Part shown: positions 38,952-51,051 of the stretch, piece after piece
Layout of the letters: every line of letters begins with the position of its first letter
Numbering within the stretch: position 1 is the first letter of the stretch
Origin: Mya arenaria
Lineage: Eukaryota > Mollusca > Bivalvia > Myida > Myidae
Direction: 5' to 3'
DNA length: 64,000 nt
NCBI RefSeq assembly: GCF_026914265.1
Contig: NC_069138.1
Span: 35,586,098 to 35,650,097 of the forward strand
Program-made: the position numbers and the translations under genes
Notes under the pieces: model-generated
The model's input: only the letters and a program-made list of their open reading frames with translations
The model's database searches: none
Told to the model about the DNA's origin: nothing

Positions 38952-39719
38952 ATGAAGATCACAGCTTTCGTTGCCGTCGCCCTGTCCGCCGTCGTCGGAA
39001 TTGCTCTCGCCGACGAGTGGGGAAATGATGACAGCTGGGGCATGGGTGGCGGATATGGCGGCTATGGTGGCGGAATTTCAAGTATCGGCGGCGGCTACGG
39101 TGGGGATTCGTACGGTTCTGGTTACGGTGCCGGATCTGGCTACGGCATGGGCGGTGGTGCATCGATCGGTTCTGGTTATGGTTCCGGATACGGATCTGGC
39201 TCCAGCTACGGATACGGAGGCGCTTCACTCGGTGTCGGTCACAGCGCCGCCTTTGTGCCTGTCCCTGCCGCCGGCGGCTCCGGAAGTGGCATTGGATCTC
39301 TCCGTGAGTAGATATAATTTAATGACTGCATCTAACTTTTTGGTGTTCCATTTGCGAATTATGTATACACTTTTGTACTGAAAATTTGTTCAAAGCGAAA
39401 AATTGAAACTCATTTTGAAAAGTTAACTTCATAAGAAATTCTAGTTTAGATACTAGTACCAATACATCTTAAAATAAATCAGTTCCATCGATGGTAAACA
39501 TTTGAAATGCCCATTTCTTTATTTGTTATATGGTCGGATTTTGCTAGATTCATATTTATTGATTAATTCATATATATAACATTCTATTCTTTAAATTAAT
39601 CAAGCCTTTGAATGTTTCTAGTGCCCCTGCTTGCGCTGGCTGTGCTGTTCCCTCTGCTCTCCGGCAACTCCGGCACCCAGGACCAGATCATCCTCGTCAA
39701 TTCGACACTCGAGGGATAA
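38952..39719 (+). CDS. Secreted Gly/Tyr/Ser-rich protein, paralogue C (149 aa)
   Basis: Coding exons 38952-39303 and 39622-39719 give 150 codons. The ATG follows 'ttgcagctccacc'; an in-frame Met at 38907 is intronic. A signal peptide (1-20), DEWGNDDSWGMGGG, the Gly/Tyr/Ser repeat region, SAAFVPVPAAGG, then after the phase-1 junction LPLLALAVLFPLLSG and the tail QDQIILVNSTLEG. Exon 2 ends GSL rather than GSF, shared with D. The stop codon TAA (39717-39719) is the first element of the 35-bp repeat that fills intron 3. Exon 3 most simply ends at 39735, before gtatgt at 39736. Its sister is gene D. Intron-2 retention would stop at gtgagTAG (39309-39311). Confidence 0.88.
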
Positions 39720-41763
39720 ACATCCTCTCATCATGGTATGTGATCGCGCTATAAACATCCTCTCATCATGGTTTGTGATCGCGCTATAAATATCCTCTCA
39801 TCATGGTATGTGATCGCGCTATAAATACCCTCTCATCATGGTATGTGATCGCGCTATAAATATCCTCTCATCATGGTATGTGATCGCGCTATAAATATCC
39901 TCTCATCATGGTATGTGATCGCGCTATAAATATCCTCTCATCATGGTATGTGATCGCGCTATAAACACCCTCTCATCATGGTTTGTGATCGCGCTATAAA
40001 TACCCTCTCATCATGGTATGTGATCGCGCTATAAACACCCTCTCATCATGGTTTGTGATCGCGCTATAAATACCCTCTCATCATGGTATGTGATCGCGCT
40101 ATAAACACCCTCTCATCATGGTATGTGATCGCGCTATAAATACCCTCTCATCATGGTATGTGATCGCGCTATAAATATCCTCTCATCATGGTATGTGATC
40201 GCGCTATAAACACCCTCTCATCATGGTATGTGATCGCGCTATAAATACCCTCTCATCATGGTTTGTGATCGCGCTATAAACACCCTCTCATCATGGTATG
40301 TGATCGCGCTATAAACACCCTCTCATCATGGTTTGTGATCGCGCTATAAACACCCTCTCATCATGGTTTGTGATCGCGCTATAAATACCCTCTCATCATG
40401 GTATGTGATCGCGCTATAAACACCCTCTCATCATGGTATGTGATCGCGCTATAAATACCCTCTCATCATGGTATGTGATCGCGCTATAAATATCCTCTCA
40501 TCATGGTATGTGATCGCGCTATAAACACCCTCTCATCATGGTATGTGATCGCGCTATAAATACCCTCTCATCATGGTATGTGATCGCGCTATAAATATCC
40601 TCTCATCATGGTATGTGATCGCGCTATAAATATCCTCTCATCATGGTATGTGATCGCGCTATAAATATCCTCTCATCATGGTATGTGATCGCGCTATAAA
40701 CACCCTCTCATCATGGTATGTGATCGCGCTATAAACATCCTCTCAGCATGGTATGTGATCGCGCTATAAACACCCTCTCATCATGGTATGTGATCGCGCT
40801 ATAAATATCCTCTCATCATGGTATGTGATCGCGCTATAAACATCCTCTCATCATGGTATGTGATCGCGCTATAAATATCCTCTCATCATGGTATGTGATC
40901 GCGCTATAAATATCCTCTCATCATGGTATGTGATCGCGCTATAAATATCCTCTCATCATGGTATGTGATCGCGCTATAAATATCCTCTCATCATATCATG
41001 TGATCGCGCTATAAATATCCTCTCATCATATCATGTGATCGCGCTATAAATATCCTCTCATCATATCATGGTATGTGATCGTGCTATAAACACCCTCTCA
41101 TCATGGTATGTGATCGCGCTATAAAAACCCTCTCATCATGGTATGTGATCGCGCTATAAATACCCTCTCATCATGGTATGTGATCGCGCTATAAACACCC
41201 TCTCATCATGGTATGTGATCGCGCTATAAACACCCTCTCATCATGGTATGTGATCGCGCTATAAATATCCTCTCATCATGGTATGTGATCGCGCTATAAA
41301 TATCCTCTCATCATGGTATGTGATCGCGCTATAAACACCCTCTCATCATGGTATGTGATCGCGCTATAAATATCCTCTCATCATGGTATGTGATCGCGCT
41401 ATAAACACCCTCTCATCATGGTATGTGATCGCGCTATAAATATCCTCTCATCATGGTATGTGATCGCGCTATAAATATCCTCTCATCATGGTATGTGATC
41501 GCGCTATAAATATCCTCTCATCATGGTATGTGATCGCGCTATAAATATCCTCTCATCATGGTATGTGATCGCGCTATAAACACCCTCTCATCATGGTATG
41601 TGATCGCGCTATAAACACCCTCTCATCATGGTATGTGATCGCGCTATAAATATCCTCTCATCATGGTATGTGATCGCGCTATAAATATCCTCTCATCATG
41701 GTATGTGATCGCGCTATAAACACCCTCTCATCATGGTATGTGATCGCGCTATAAATATCCTCA
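39716..41763 (+). repeat. 35-bp minisatellite (~58 copies) amplifying the exon 3 stop codon and 5' splice site of gene C
   Basis: Unit 'ataaacatcctctcatcatg' plus 'gtatgtgatcgcgct'. The first copy spans the real stop codon and the real donor (atcatg|gtatgt). Copies repeat every 35 bp to 41763, with one 40-bp unit near 41050. Variants are ataaatatcc, ataaataccc and ataaacaccc; at least six units read gtttgt instead of gtatgt, all before 40.4 kb, and a few near 41 kb read 'atatcatgtgatc', losing the donor. With the preceding t, most units also spell TATAAA. Confidence 0.97.
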
Positions 41764-42130
41764 TCCTTTGAACCTCTACTAGTCTTAAAATACATGAACA
41801 TTTATGTACAGCAATAATGCCATGAACTTGAGGAAGACATAAAACTTGAACACTTATATATATATATATATTAAAAAAATCACGTTTAAATACTTAAATT
41901 GAAGACATTAAAAGACTTTAACATGTGTATGCAGCAATAATGCCACGTACTTGATGAAGAAATATAACTTTACTTATATATTTAAAAAAATCACGTATAA
42001 ATACTTAAATTAAAGACATTAAATCTCAATGCGTGTGTTGTTAATATTCCTTCTGGTGTTCAGACATTTAATAATAAAATAAAAACATCTGATTTTTCTT
42101 CATATTACATTCGTATGTTTTCTTTTGCAG

Positions 42131-42250
42131 ATATCTGTGATAAAATTATCGATTCCAGCCAGCGTCCAAAAAACCTCGATCCAAGATTTCATCACGCTGG
42201 TCTATTTATTGTTGTTAAGTTATTACAAAATAAAACATAAAAATCGTAGT
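42131..42250 (+). other. Gene C exon 4 (3' UTR) and poly(A) signal
   Basis: Acceptor 'tcttttgcag' precedes 'atatctgtgataaaattatc'. AATAAA is at 42229-42234. Shares with D a deletion of the 'caatggctgttcat' segment present in A, B and E. Confidence 0.82.
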
Positions 42251-42369
42251 TTGTATTGAAATTCGTTCTATGTTTAATCTCGGATCGTATTACAAATACG
42301 TCCTAAGATATTTTTAAAAAAATATGTTTACTTCAGTGTTAAAGCCTAATTAGTTAATTAATTAATATT

Positions 42370-42510
42370 TAACGTAATTATTAAAATCTGCGATCTGATT
42401 TTTTGTCAGCAGTCTTATATAACTGGTTTCCATGGATTTTCGCAACGTTTTTCTCGTTCCAAGACAAAAAATGACAAAAATTGTTAAAACATTCAGTCGG
42501 TAAAAGTGCA
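42370..42510. mobile_element. MITE family 2, truncated copy
   Basis: Right half only: 'aaatctgcgatctgattttt' through 'cgttccaagacaaaaaatga' to 'taaaagtgcagattta'. Not present in block D at the matching place. Confidence 0.65.
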
Positions 42511-43224
42511 GATTTAATTGCAGATTATGGAAGGATACAATATTAACTTATTCTCAATTTCACGAAACATCTTAAGTCCCTTATATCAGTAATAAAGTTA
42601 AGCTCATTATTCTTGTTTTTTTTTATAGTTGTATGTGTAATGGTTGCATTTTTAAGAGATTTTGGACTCTAAACGGTTTCTGATTTTTTTTCTTAATTAA
42701 CTGTTCGTAAGTTATATGAAACTTAAGAAAGTAAATGAGGTTTATGTAATACGCTTATTAAGCTCATTACCATTAAGAACTTAAGTTATATCTTAAGATC
42801 TTTTGTAACACCACACAGATAAAATAATTCTGACATATTATAAATTAAAACAATGGCAACATAAATAATGCTGTAAATTAAAAGGCCATACATGACGTCA
42901 TGGCGTTGGCCTCAGTCTAAAACAGTGAATTTCGCTAATGTGAGGATAAATCTATGAAAAATATCGAAACTTCGTCATCGGCGGCAAACGCTTAAATGGC
43001 AAGCACACAAGCCGGAAACAGTTCAAATATAATAAAACTATTGCACCAGGCATTCTTTCTAAGTACATGTAAACATAACAAACAAAATATGAACTTGCAT
43101 GATTATGAACTGATTATCGCCCTTGGTTAATGGCGGGCACGTGCTTTTTGCTCTAAGCAATTTTTAATTACTTAGTGTACAACAGGATTATTCTAGTTTT
43201 TTTTGTGTGTGGATTTATAACACA

Positions 43225-44499
43225 ATGGCCAGCACTTCTAACAGGTTTTCTCCTTTGTGGCAAAGTGAAAAGAAGCGCAAACGTAGAGGGACAAGTGCTT
43301 CATCATGTCCGGACACGTGTCCGGATATCGGCCAGTATGATGGCCAGCGTGGTCATCATGGTGGACGTGGCACCCCATCTGTATTCCCTGAGACGGCACC
43401 ACCGCGTAGGGAGTTTACTTGTATGTCGTTGGACAACAAACTCGACTGTTTATTTGACCTTATCACTTACACAAGTCCAATTCACAATAAATTGGATAAT
43501 ATTGAGCAATGTTTGTTTCACACAAAGGCTACCACCGATGTCATTGAGAGCCGCCTTCGCCTTTTGGAGTACAAAAGTATAGATAACGAGGCCAGGATGT
43601 TGAAAGGGAACTTAATTTTCAATGGCATTGCCGACCCAAACGGGGCCGAGAACTGTGTTGACACCATCCGTAAGTTCCTTAGTGAACGATTGTTTGAGGA
43701 CGTTTCTAAAATCGGAATAGTGCAGGCGAACAGAATCGGCCGCCGGCGTGGTGGCCCGGGATCTCGCCCAAGAGGTGTGCTTGTAACATTTTCAGACCTC
43801 TGTGATGTCAATTTTATTATGAGCAACGTTGGGAAACTCAAGGGCTCCCCCTACAGTGTCATACGGGACTACCCGCTTGAAATTCGCACTGCCAGGCAGC
43901 AGCTTTGGCCGGATTTTAAGGACGCACAGAAAAGATGTGGTCCTAGAAATGTCCAATTGCTTTTTCCTGCCGCTCTTAAGGTCAATGGAGATGTCGTTCG
44001 TGATTTATTTCCTGGCTGGTATGATATTCTTCGTGGATCGAGGAATGCCAACAATGTTGCTCGTGTCGGTGAGCGTCTGTCCGCCCTCAAGATCGAGTCT
44101 GTGCAGCGACAAGTCAGGTTGGCGACATCGTATGCGTCCCAGCCCACCCCTAAACCGCCGATGGAGTCTTCACGAGTGACATCCGATGTGGACAGCAGTT
44201 CAGGCGACGAAACAGGATGCGAAGTCGACCTTGACCCGCAGGGAGGTACTACTAGACGTGCGATGCCTCGCGACGGCACAAGTCCTGTCCTTACAGCCCC
44301 CGGCTATCTCCTTAATGTCCATCCAGCCATGAACACACAGGGGAGCAAAGTGTCCACGTCGCATGTATCCAACCCCACGGAGACGGGCCTCAAAAGTAAA
44401 GCACCAAGTATCACTTCCGGTTCGAACCCCAGTGGCTCCCCCGATATCGAGTTGGCTCAACCTAACAGTATTCCTCATACGGAGAGCTCCAAGCTCTAG
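43225..44499 (+). CDS. LINE ORF1 protein (424 aa)
   Basis: I start at ATG 43225; a longer reading from GTG 43207 is less likely. The N-terminus is basic (KKRKRRG). A likely coiled-coil stretch lies around residues 75-125 (LDCLFDLITY to LRLLEYKS). It is followed by an RRM-type nucleic-acid binding domain recognisable from NLIFNGIAD, a middle FLSERLFEDVSKIGIVQANRIG and RPRGVLVTFSD, as in L1-type ORF1 proteins. The C-terminus is Ser/Pro/Thr-rich. ORF1 proteins coat LINE RNA in the cytoplasmic RNP. It ends at TAG 44497-44499, with ORF2 following in the same frame. Confidence 0.83.
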   Translation: MASTSNRFSPLWQSEKKRKRRGTSASSCPDTCPDIGQYDGQRGHHGGRGTPSVFPETAPPRREFTCMSLDNKLDCLFDLITYTSPIHNKLDNIEQCLFHTKATTDVIESRLRLLEYKSIDNEARMLKGNLIFNGIADPNGAENCVDTIRKFLSERLFEDVSKIGIVQANRIGRRRGGPGSRPRGVLVTFSDLCDVNFIMSNVGKLKGSPYSVIRDYPLEIRTARQQLWPDFKDAQKRCGPRNVQLLFPAALKVNGDVVRDLFPGWYDILRGSRNANNVARVGERLSALKIESVQRQVRLATSYASQPTPKPPMESSRVTSDVDSSSGDETGCEVDLDPQGGTTRRAMPRDGTSPVLTAPGYLLNVHPAMNTQGSKVSTSHVSNPTETGLKSKAPSITSGSNPSGSPDIELAQPNSIPHTESSKL

Positions 44500-47400
44500 G
44501 GTTGCGCGGGGAGTGTGGCATTCTGTGACGTTTGTGTAACACGCCCGTGCTCATCTTCGAAACTTCATTGTGCCCATATCTCTTCTGAAGAATTCCAATC
44601 TTTGATTAATTCCCATAACGAAACGATGAAAAGTGATTCTCGTAGTATACAGCATCCTGAAAATAGAAATAATAATTTGTCGAATGACCTCTGTTATGAT
44701 GCTTTAGATTTAAATATTGGTTCACTCAACGTGTGTGGCCTAAAGACAAGGCTTAACTATCCAGAATTTGTTGATCTAATTAAGAATTTTAATATTTTCT
44801 GTGTCCAGGAGACTTAAATTGACAATTTTGATATCATAAGTTTGGATAATTATCACTTTTATTCTAAACCAAGGTCACAAAAGTATCTCCGGAAATCCGG
44901 GGGTCTCGGTTTCTTTGTTCACAATAGTTTAAATCATAAAGTGGAAATTATCCAATCTAATAATGAATATGTTCATTGGCTAAAGTTAAGCTTATCAAAT
45001 AACGATTGTATAATAATAGGCAACATCTATGTCCCACCCGATCAGTCTAGATTTTTTAACGAAGACGAATTTTCAGAATTTCAAAATGATGTCTCTGACA
45101 AGTGTATAACATACAAAAAGATTTTCCTGACAGGAGACTGTAATGCATACACATCTAATATGCCCGATTTTGAAGATTTTGATGATTTTCTATCAAAGCA
45201 CTTCAGATTAGACGAAGAAACATTAAGTTCTCTTAATACATCACGAGTTTTAACTGACCTGAATCTGCCATTGTCACGCACTTCACAATGTCGTAAAATT
45301 AACAACCACGGATATAAGTTGTTAAATATATGTAAGTCCAACAATCTTTTTTTATTAAATGGACGTCTTGGTAACGATGCCCACTCTGGATATTACACAT
45401 TTCGTAATAGTTCTGTTATCGATTATAGTATTGCATCATCTCATTTACTCTGTTCGGTGAATGACTTCGAAATAATTGAAGTCGATCCACTTTTTTCGGA
45501 TGGTCATAGCTTACTGTCAACAATTGTCACTATCGATATTTCCAATACACAAACAAATGTAAACATTACCTCTAGCTCGCGAAATCCAACCCGTCATCCT
45601 AAATGGCAGCAGGAAAAACACGAGGAATTCGTGTTCAACCTGAACAGTACCGACAAAGAATCTATTGATAACCGGTTGCGTAATCCCCCACGGTCAAATA
45701 CGCGATTATTGCTCAATACAATTACTGAAGATATTGCTAATCTGTTCAAAGAATCGGCTTTTAAAACATTCTCTCAAAAAATAAGTAATAACACCTATCC
45801 AACAAAGTATACATATAGCACGAAAAGGCCGTGGTTCGGCCTACAGTGCAAGAAGGCGCGGTCGCTATACAATAAAGCACGGAAAGCTTATAATATGAAT
45901 AAATCGACTTCGAACAAAGAAAAATTACATACTGCGAGTAAGCATTATAAAGTTACAATGAATACGTATGTCGCAAAACACAAGCATACAGCAGAATACA
46001 AACTTCGAGAACTCCATTCAAAACATCCTAAAGATTACTGGAACCACTTGAACAAGGTTACCAACGTATCTAAACATGAGTCACCCCCTATAGACGATTT
46101 TTTTCATTATTTCAAAAAAATCAATGACGTCGTTGACGCGAATGATCATATATCGGATAATAACCACCCGAGCTTCTCTAGCGCCGAAACCGATCTGTTA
46201 AATAGGCCAATAGAACATGACGAAATTAACAAAATGATACTGAAAAGTAAGAATGGTAAAACATCGTCGCAGTTTGATAATATTATCAATGAATATTTTA
46301 AAGCCTCGCGCGCCGATATGGTGCCAACCTTCTGTACACTTTTCAATATAATTCTTGAAACTGGTATTCTCCCGGATGCATGGCTAATCGGGACAATAAA
46401 TCCAATTTTTAAAAACAAGGGTTCTCCTACCGACCCCCAAAATTATAGGCCGATTACCATTCTTAGTTGTTTAGGCAAATTATTCACGTCTATCCTTAAT
46501 GAACGCATCAACACATTCCTCTATAATAATAACTTATTAAACGAGAACCAAGCCGGATTTCGCGCAAATTATTCAACCTGCGATCATATTCTTACATTGC
46601 ATTTCCTTATAAGTAATCTAAGGGCCCAGAAAAAGAAACTGTTTTGCTCATTTATTGATTTTTCTGCCGCATTTGACTCTGTCTGGCGAGCTGGCCTGTG
46701 GCATAAGCTAATGCAAACTGGCCTACAAGGTAAAATCCTCACAGTCATAAAAAATATGTATAATGATATAAAATCATGCGTTTCCATCAATGGGCATCTG
46801 TCTCCTATGTTCCCAAGCTTGTGTGGAGTTCGTCAGGGAGAAAATCTTTCTCCGATTTTATTTTCTATTTACCTAAACGATTTAGAAGAATTCCTTAAAA
46901 GAACATGTTCTAGTGTTTCTATAGAAGTAGATGCTAATGAGACAATTATGTACCTACAGTTACTTATTCTCTTGAATGCTGATGACACTGTACTTTTTGC
47001 AGACAATGAACGTGATTTTCAAAAAGGTCTTAACTGTTTCCAAGACTACTGTGTGCAATGGAAACTTAATATTAACCTCTCAAAGACTAAAATAATTGTC
47101 TTTGGTGCCAGAAATCTAAAGAAATTTAACTTTAGCATTGCTAACCAAGCGCTAGAGATAGTCAAGGAATACAAATACCTAGGTGTATATTTCTCGTCCA
47201 CCGGTAGCTTTTTATACTGCCGTAAATATTTAATAAGCCAGGCTAACAAAGCAATGTATGCTCTATTTCTTAGAATTAATAACCTAGACTTGCCTTTGGA
47301 CATACAACTGAAGCTTTTTGATTCTACCATTGTCCCGATTCTAACGTACGGTTGTGAAGTCTGGGGTTTTGAAAACCTTGATCTGTTGGAGCAACTTCAC

Positions 47401-48147
47401 TGTAATTTTTTGCGACGGATTACATATACTAGAAAAAGTACTCCACGGTACATGCTCTACTCGGAACTGGGTAGATACCCCCTTAACACCATAGTTAAAA
47501 CCAGAATGATTAGTTACTGGAGTAAACTCGTTTCATCCCATGACTCGAAAATAAGTTTTTTGATATATAAAGGCATTTTACATAGTAATAATTCAGCCTG
47601 GACCAGTTACATCAAGTCAATACTTGATTCAACGGGTTATTCATACGTTTGGCATAACCAAACAAGAGTACCTGTAAAACATATCAGTAAACTTGTGAAA
47701 TCTAACCTTGTAGACCAATTTCAGCAAAACTGTTTTGAACAATTTAATCTTTCGTCTAAGGGTAAAATGTATTCTCTGTTTAAGTCTGATATTAAATTTG
47801 AGAAGTACCTTAATATTTTACCCAAATCTCTACGTTTTACATTCTTGCATTTCCGCACTAGTAATCATAAATTCCCTATCGAAGTCGGTAGATGGAGACA
47901 GAATGCTGTACCACATGTCAATAGAAAGTGTACGTTTTGTAATCTAAACGATATCGGTGACGAACTGCACTATTTACTTACATGTCCATTTTTTAATCCT
48001 ACCAGAAAACAATACATAAGTAGTCGTTTTTACTCAAGACCTAGTGTCTTACACTTTAGTGAAGTTTTAAATTGTATGAACCCGGATACCTTAAGGAAAA
48101 CAGCAATTTTTGTTAAAATCTTAGTTAATCACTTTAAACGAATCTGA
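44500..48147 (+). pseudogene. LINE ORF2 (endonuclease-RT) with one premature stop
   Basis: One frame runs from the ORF1 stop to TGA at 48145-48147, broken only by TAA at 44815-44817. Endonuclease motifs: LNIGSLNVCGLKTRL and VQET just before the break, GDCNAYTSN (about 45140), SSVIDYSIASSH (about 45410). RT motifs: NYRPITILSCLGKLF (46441), QAGFRANYSTCDH, FIDFSAAFDSVWR (46650), GVRQGENLSPILFSIYLND (46828), then LLNADDTVLFAD (46969-47004), where the usual Tyr of YADD is Asn (46975-46977) though both Asp remain. It ends with a CTFC...H....C zinc-knuckle-like segment (about 47932). The first ATG after ORF1 is at 44626. Premature stop plus Y-to-N suggest this copy is inactive but young. Confidence 0.88.
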
Positions 48148-49487
48148 TCATGTATTTTATAGTTTTTCATTTGATATCTCATAACTATACCGATCATATT
48201 GTATCCTACGTCAAATAAATGAATTAGTTTTGTTATAAATAAATAAATAATAATAATATTTAAACTAACCACATTCCCCTTACTTACTAATTATATTTGT
48301 TTTGTATAATGATAAACTCTAAACCTGTTGTGTAGCCGCCATTAACCCACATATTTATACCTGTGTTAACATATATATATTGCGTTTTCACATGCTTTTA
48401 CTTAAATGTAAACTGTGATATAATAAAAGAATATTGAGTTGAGTTGAGTTGACTCAAGTTAAATCTGGTTCCGACGGCCGGAACAATAAAAGTAGCCGGC
48501 ACGTGTTAGGAAAATATGTCTACATATAAGTACTTAACATAATATTTAGAAAACTGACTTCGACGAATAAACAATCGTTTTTATATTTCGTGTATAGAAT
48601 AGTTAAGGAAATTTGATCATATTTTGATGTTGAAATTTTTATTGTGGAATATATTATTTTTAATTTGGAAATCTCGGCATGTTTATTCGTAACTATAACT
48701 ATCGCCAGTGTCGGACTGGCAGAGAACCGTACTCCTATCATTGTCTTGCTAGTGTCTCTATTACACGGCAACTTAACGCATGGAAGGCCTTCAAGGACGA
48801 ATGCACACTTTTTGATTATATGATAGGTAGCCATATAAGGAAAATAGTATAAGTTAATGAATTAGGAGGCATGATACACATTCTACGGGAATTTATCGGT
48901 GCATGGCTTTGACTAAGACACACCGCTCGTATGAACACCGTTTTCACAATGGATATATGTTACAAGTTAAAACCTTTATGTTACTTCGGACGCAAAACAT
49001 ACACGACAGCTCCATCACTAGAACAACAGCGCCACCACTTTTATTATTTACTTTCTAAGAAGTGCTTATTAGTTGTGTTACATTTGCATGCGCCAGGATG
49101 TTCTTACGGTGTGTGTAAGCAAAGAAGTTTACTTGAAATGCAAGTCAATCTATAGTAAAAGTGTTCTTAAACGTCACCACATTAAACGTTTCCGATTTTA
49201 GAAATATGTCCAATAAAAAAAAATCAAATAAAATACAAATCAAAGTCACGTGTGAAGAAGTAAACACGTGGCACAGCTGCACCACGGAAGTGTCGACAGC
49301 TCATTTGTTTGCACCACTGATAAGTGGTGAGGTTGGTGTTAAGTGACCATGTATTGCGAATTTAAAGTTACAGTTTCTAATTTAAATATCAAAGGGAAGC
49401 ATAATCAAATGATGTGCTAGCGCAGTTTCTTGTTTAAAACGTCCGTGAAATCTTCCTTATTAGACAAACTTTTTTCCCCATGATAGA

Positions 49488-50690
49488 GTTAGATTTTGGG
49501 CCATCTGGGGTTAAAAACTAGGTCACCAGGTCAAATTAAAGGAAAAGTTTGTTAACACTGTAGAGATTATACACATTTATAACTGTATCTTCAGGAAACT
49601 TGGTCAGAATGTTTATATTAATAATCTCTAGGTCAAGTTCGAATCTGGATTATGTGCGGTCAAAAACTAGGTCACCAGGTCAAATTGAATGAAAAGCTTG
49701 ATAACACTCTAGAGGTCACATTTATGACTGTATATTCATAAAACTAAGTCAGAATGTATATATTGATTAGCTCTAGGCCAAGTTCGAATCTGGGTCATAT
49801 GCGGTAAAAAGCTAGGTCACCAGGTCAAATTTTAGGAAAAGCTTGTTGACATTCTAGAGGTCACATTTATAACTGTATCTTCATGAAGATTGGTCAGAAT
49901 GTTTATATTTATAATCTCTAAGTCATGTTTGAATCCGGGTCATGTTGGTAAAAAACTAGGTCATTAAGTCAAATTAAAGAAAAAGCTTGTTAGCACTCTA
50001 GAGGTCACATTTATGACTGTATGTTCATGAAACTTAGTCAGAATGTTCATATTGATTAGCTCTAGGTCAAGTTCGAATCTGGGTCATATGCGGTCAAAAA
50101 CTAGGTCACTAGGTCAAATAATAAAAAAGCATGTTAACACTCTAGAGGCCACATTTATGACATATGTTTATGGAACTTGATCAGAATGTTATTCTTGTTG
50201 ATCTTTAGGTAGAGTTTGAAACTGGGCAATCAGAGGTCAAAAACCAGGCCACTAGGTCAAATCATAGAAAAACATTGTAAACACAGTAGAGGTTACATTC
50301 TCTCTTTGATCACCATGAAACTATGTCAGAATGTTTGTGTTTATGAAGTCTATGTCAAGTTTGAAACTGGGTAACATGAGTTCATAAACTATGTCACGAA
50401 GTCAAATCATAGAAAACATTATTAAAACACTGTTAAGGCCATATTTTCTACTTTATCTATATGAAACCTGGTCAGAATGTACTTATTGCAGCAAGCTAAG
50501 GTTTGCAACTGGGTCATCCGTGATATTAAAAAAATCATCCGTGATATTAAAAAAAACAACTTGGTCACTAGGAAGGATCTAACCCCCTGTCACAATTGCC
50601 CTCGCCCTGAAAACACTTATTTCACAGTTGAATTGGATCAGGTGAGCGATACAGGACCTTCAGGGCCCTCTTGTTTAATTCTAAAGTTAT
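49488..50690. repeat. Tandem array of ~148-bp units between blocks C and D
   Basis: About seven to eight units with 'aaaaactaggtcaccaggtc', 'ctagaggtcacatttatgac' and 'ctaggtcaagttcgaatctg'. It ends with 'ggaccttcagggccctcttg'. This end style is typical of bivalve satellite-bearing elements. Short ORFs at 50391-50767 cross its edge and are not credible genes. Confidence 0.85.
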
Positions 50691-50892
50691 TGCTTTCGTT
50701 GCTATTTAAAAATCAATATTCAATAGACTTAGCAATTAACTTTTATTATGAACAGTATGTATATTAAATGCGTTCTAATATCTGCTTGAAAATTACAGTT
50801 TTAGTTATATATTTGAATACTCCCTTTCAAGCAGTCAATTTCATTAAATTTTGAATATTACAGTTAACTTCACACATAAATTGCATTTTGGT

Positions 50893-51051
50893 GACAGGCG
50901 GACCCAATCAAATCCTGTCAACCTGTCCCGAGCCCTCAAGTCACGTGAGTGTCTGGGCCTCCGTTACCTAACGTGAGGTAAAACCCGCCCCACTTTGCGT
51001 ACTATTTAATTCCCGTCGTCCCCTCACCTAGGCAGTCTACCAAACAGCGCA
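50893..51051 (+). promoter_or_regulatory. Gene D promoter and non-coding exon 1
   Basis: 'gacaggcggacccaatcaa', 'tcctgtcaacctgtccc', 'aagtcacgtgagtgtctggg' with E-box at 50942-50947, and TATTTAA at 51003-51009. Exon 1 ends at 51051 before gtaagt. Confidence 0.8.

Larger units (their letters stand above)
43110..48459 (+). mobile_element. Near full-length two-ORF LINE (non-LTR retrotransposon)
   Basis: Contains a short 5' UTR, ORF1 (43225-44499), ORF2 (44500-48147, one nonsense codon), a 300-bp 3' UTR and a simple tail (ttgag repeated, 48434-48453). Block D keeps the empty site: 'gcatgtttatgaaatgattt' joins directly to 'aagttaaatct' near 54720-54745, bracketing the insertion. No clear target duplication can be read. 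L1-like RRM in ORF1, APE endonuclease, RT and a CCHC end are present; I do not assign a clade. Confidence 0.9.
38025..49490 (+). repeat. Segmental duplication, block C
   Basis: From 'taaattttgaatattacagt' near 38050 to 'cttgtttaaaacgtccgt' near 49440 the sequence aligns in order with 50820-56283. Block C is longer only because of the 2-kb minisatellite in gene C and the inserted LINE (about 43110-48459). Confidence 0.85.

Noticed and set aside
39716-41763. Possible CRISPR-like array because of regular short repeats
   Set aside because: Units are directly contiguous with no spacers, the period is a plain 35 bp and the sequence is a eukaryotic intron.
43175-44279. Overlapping ORFs on both strands within LINE ORF1
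   Set aside because: Shadow frames; only the 43225-44499 frame has the basic, coiled-coil and RRM-type features.
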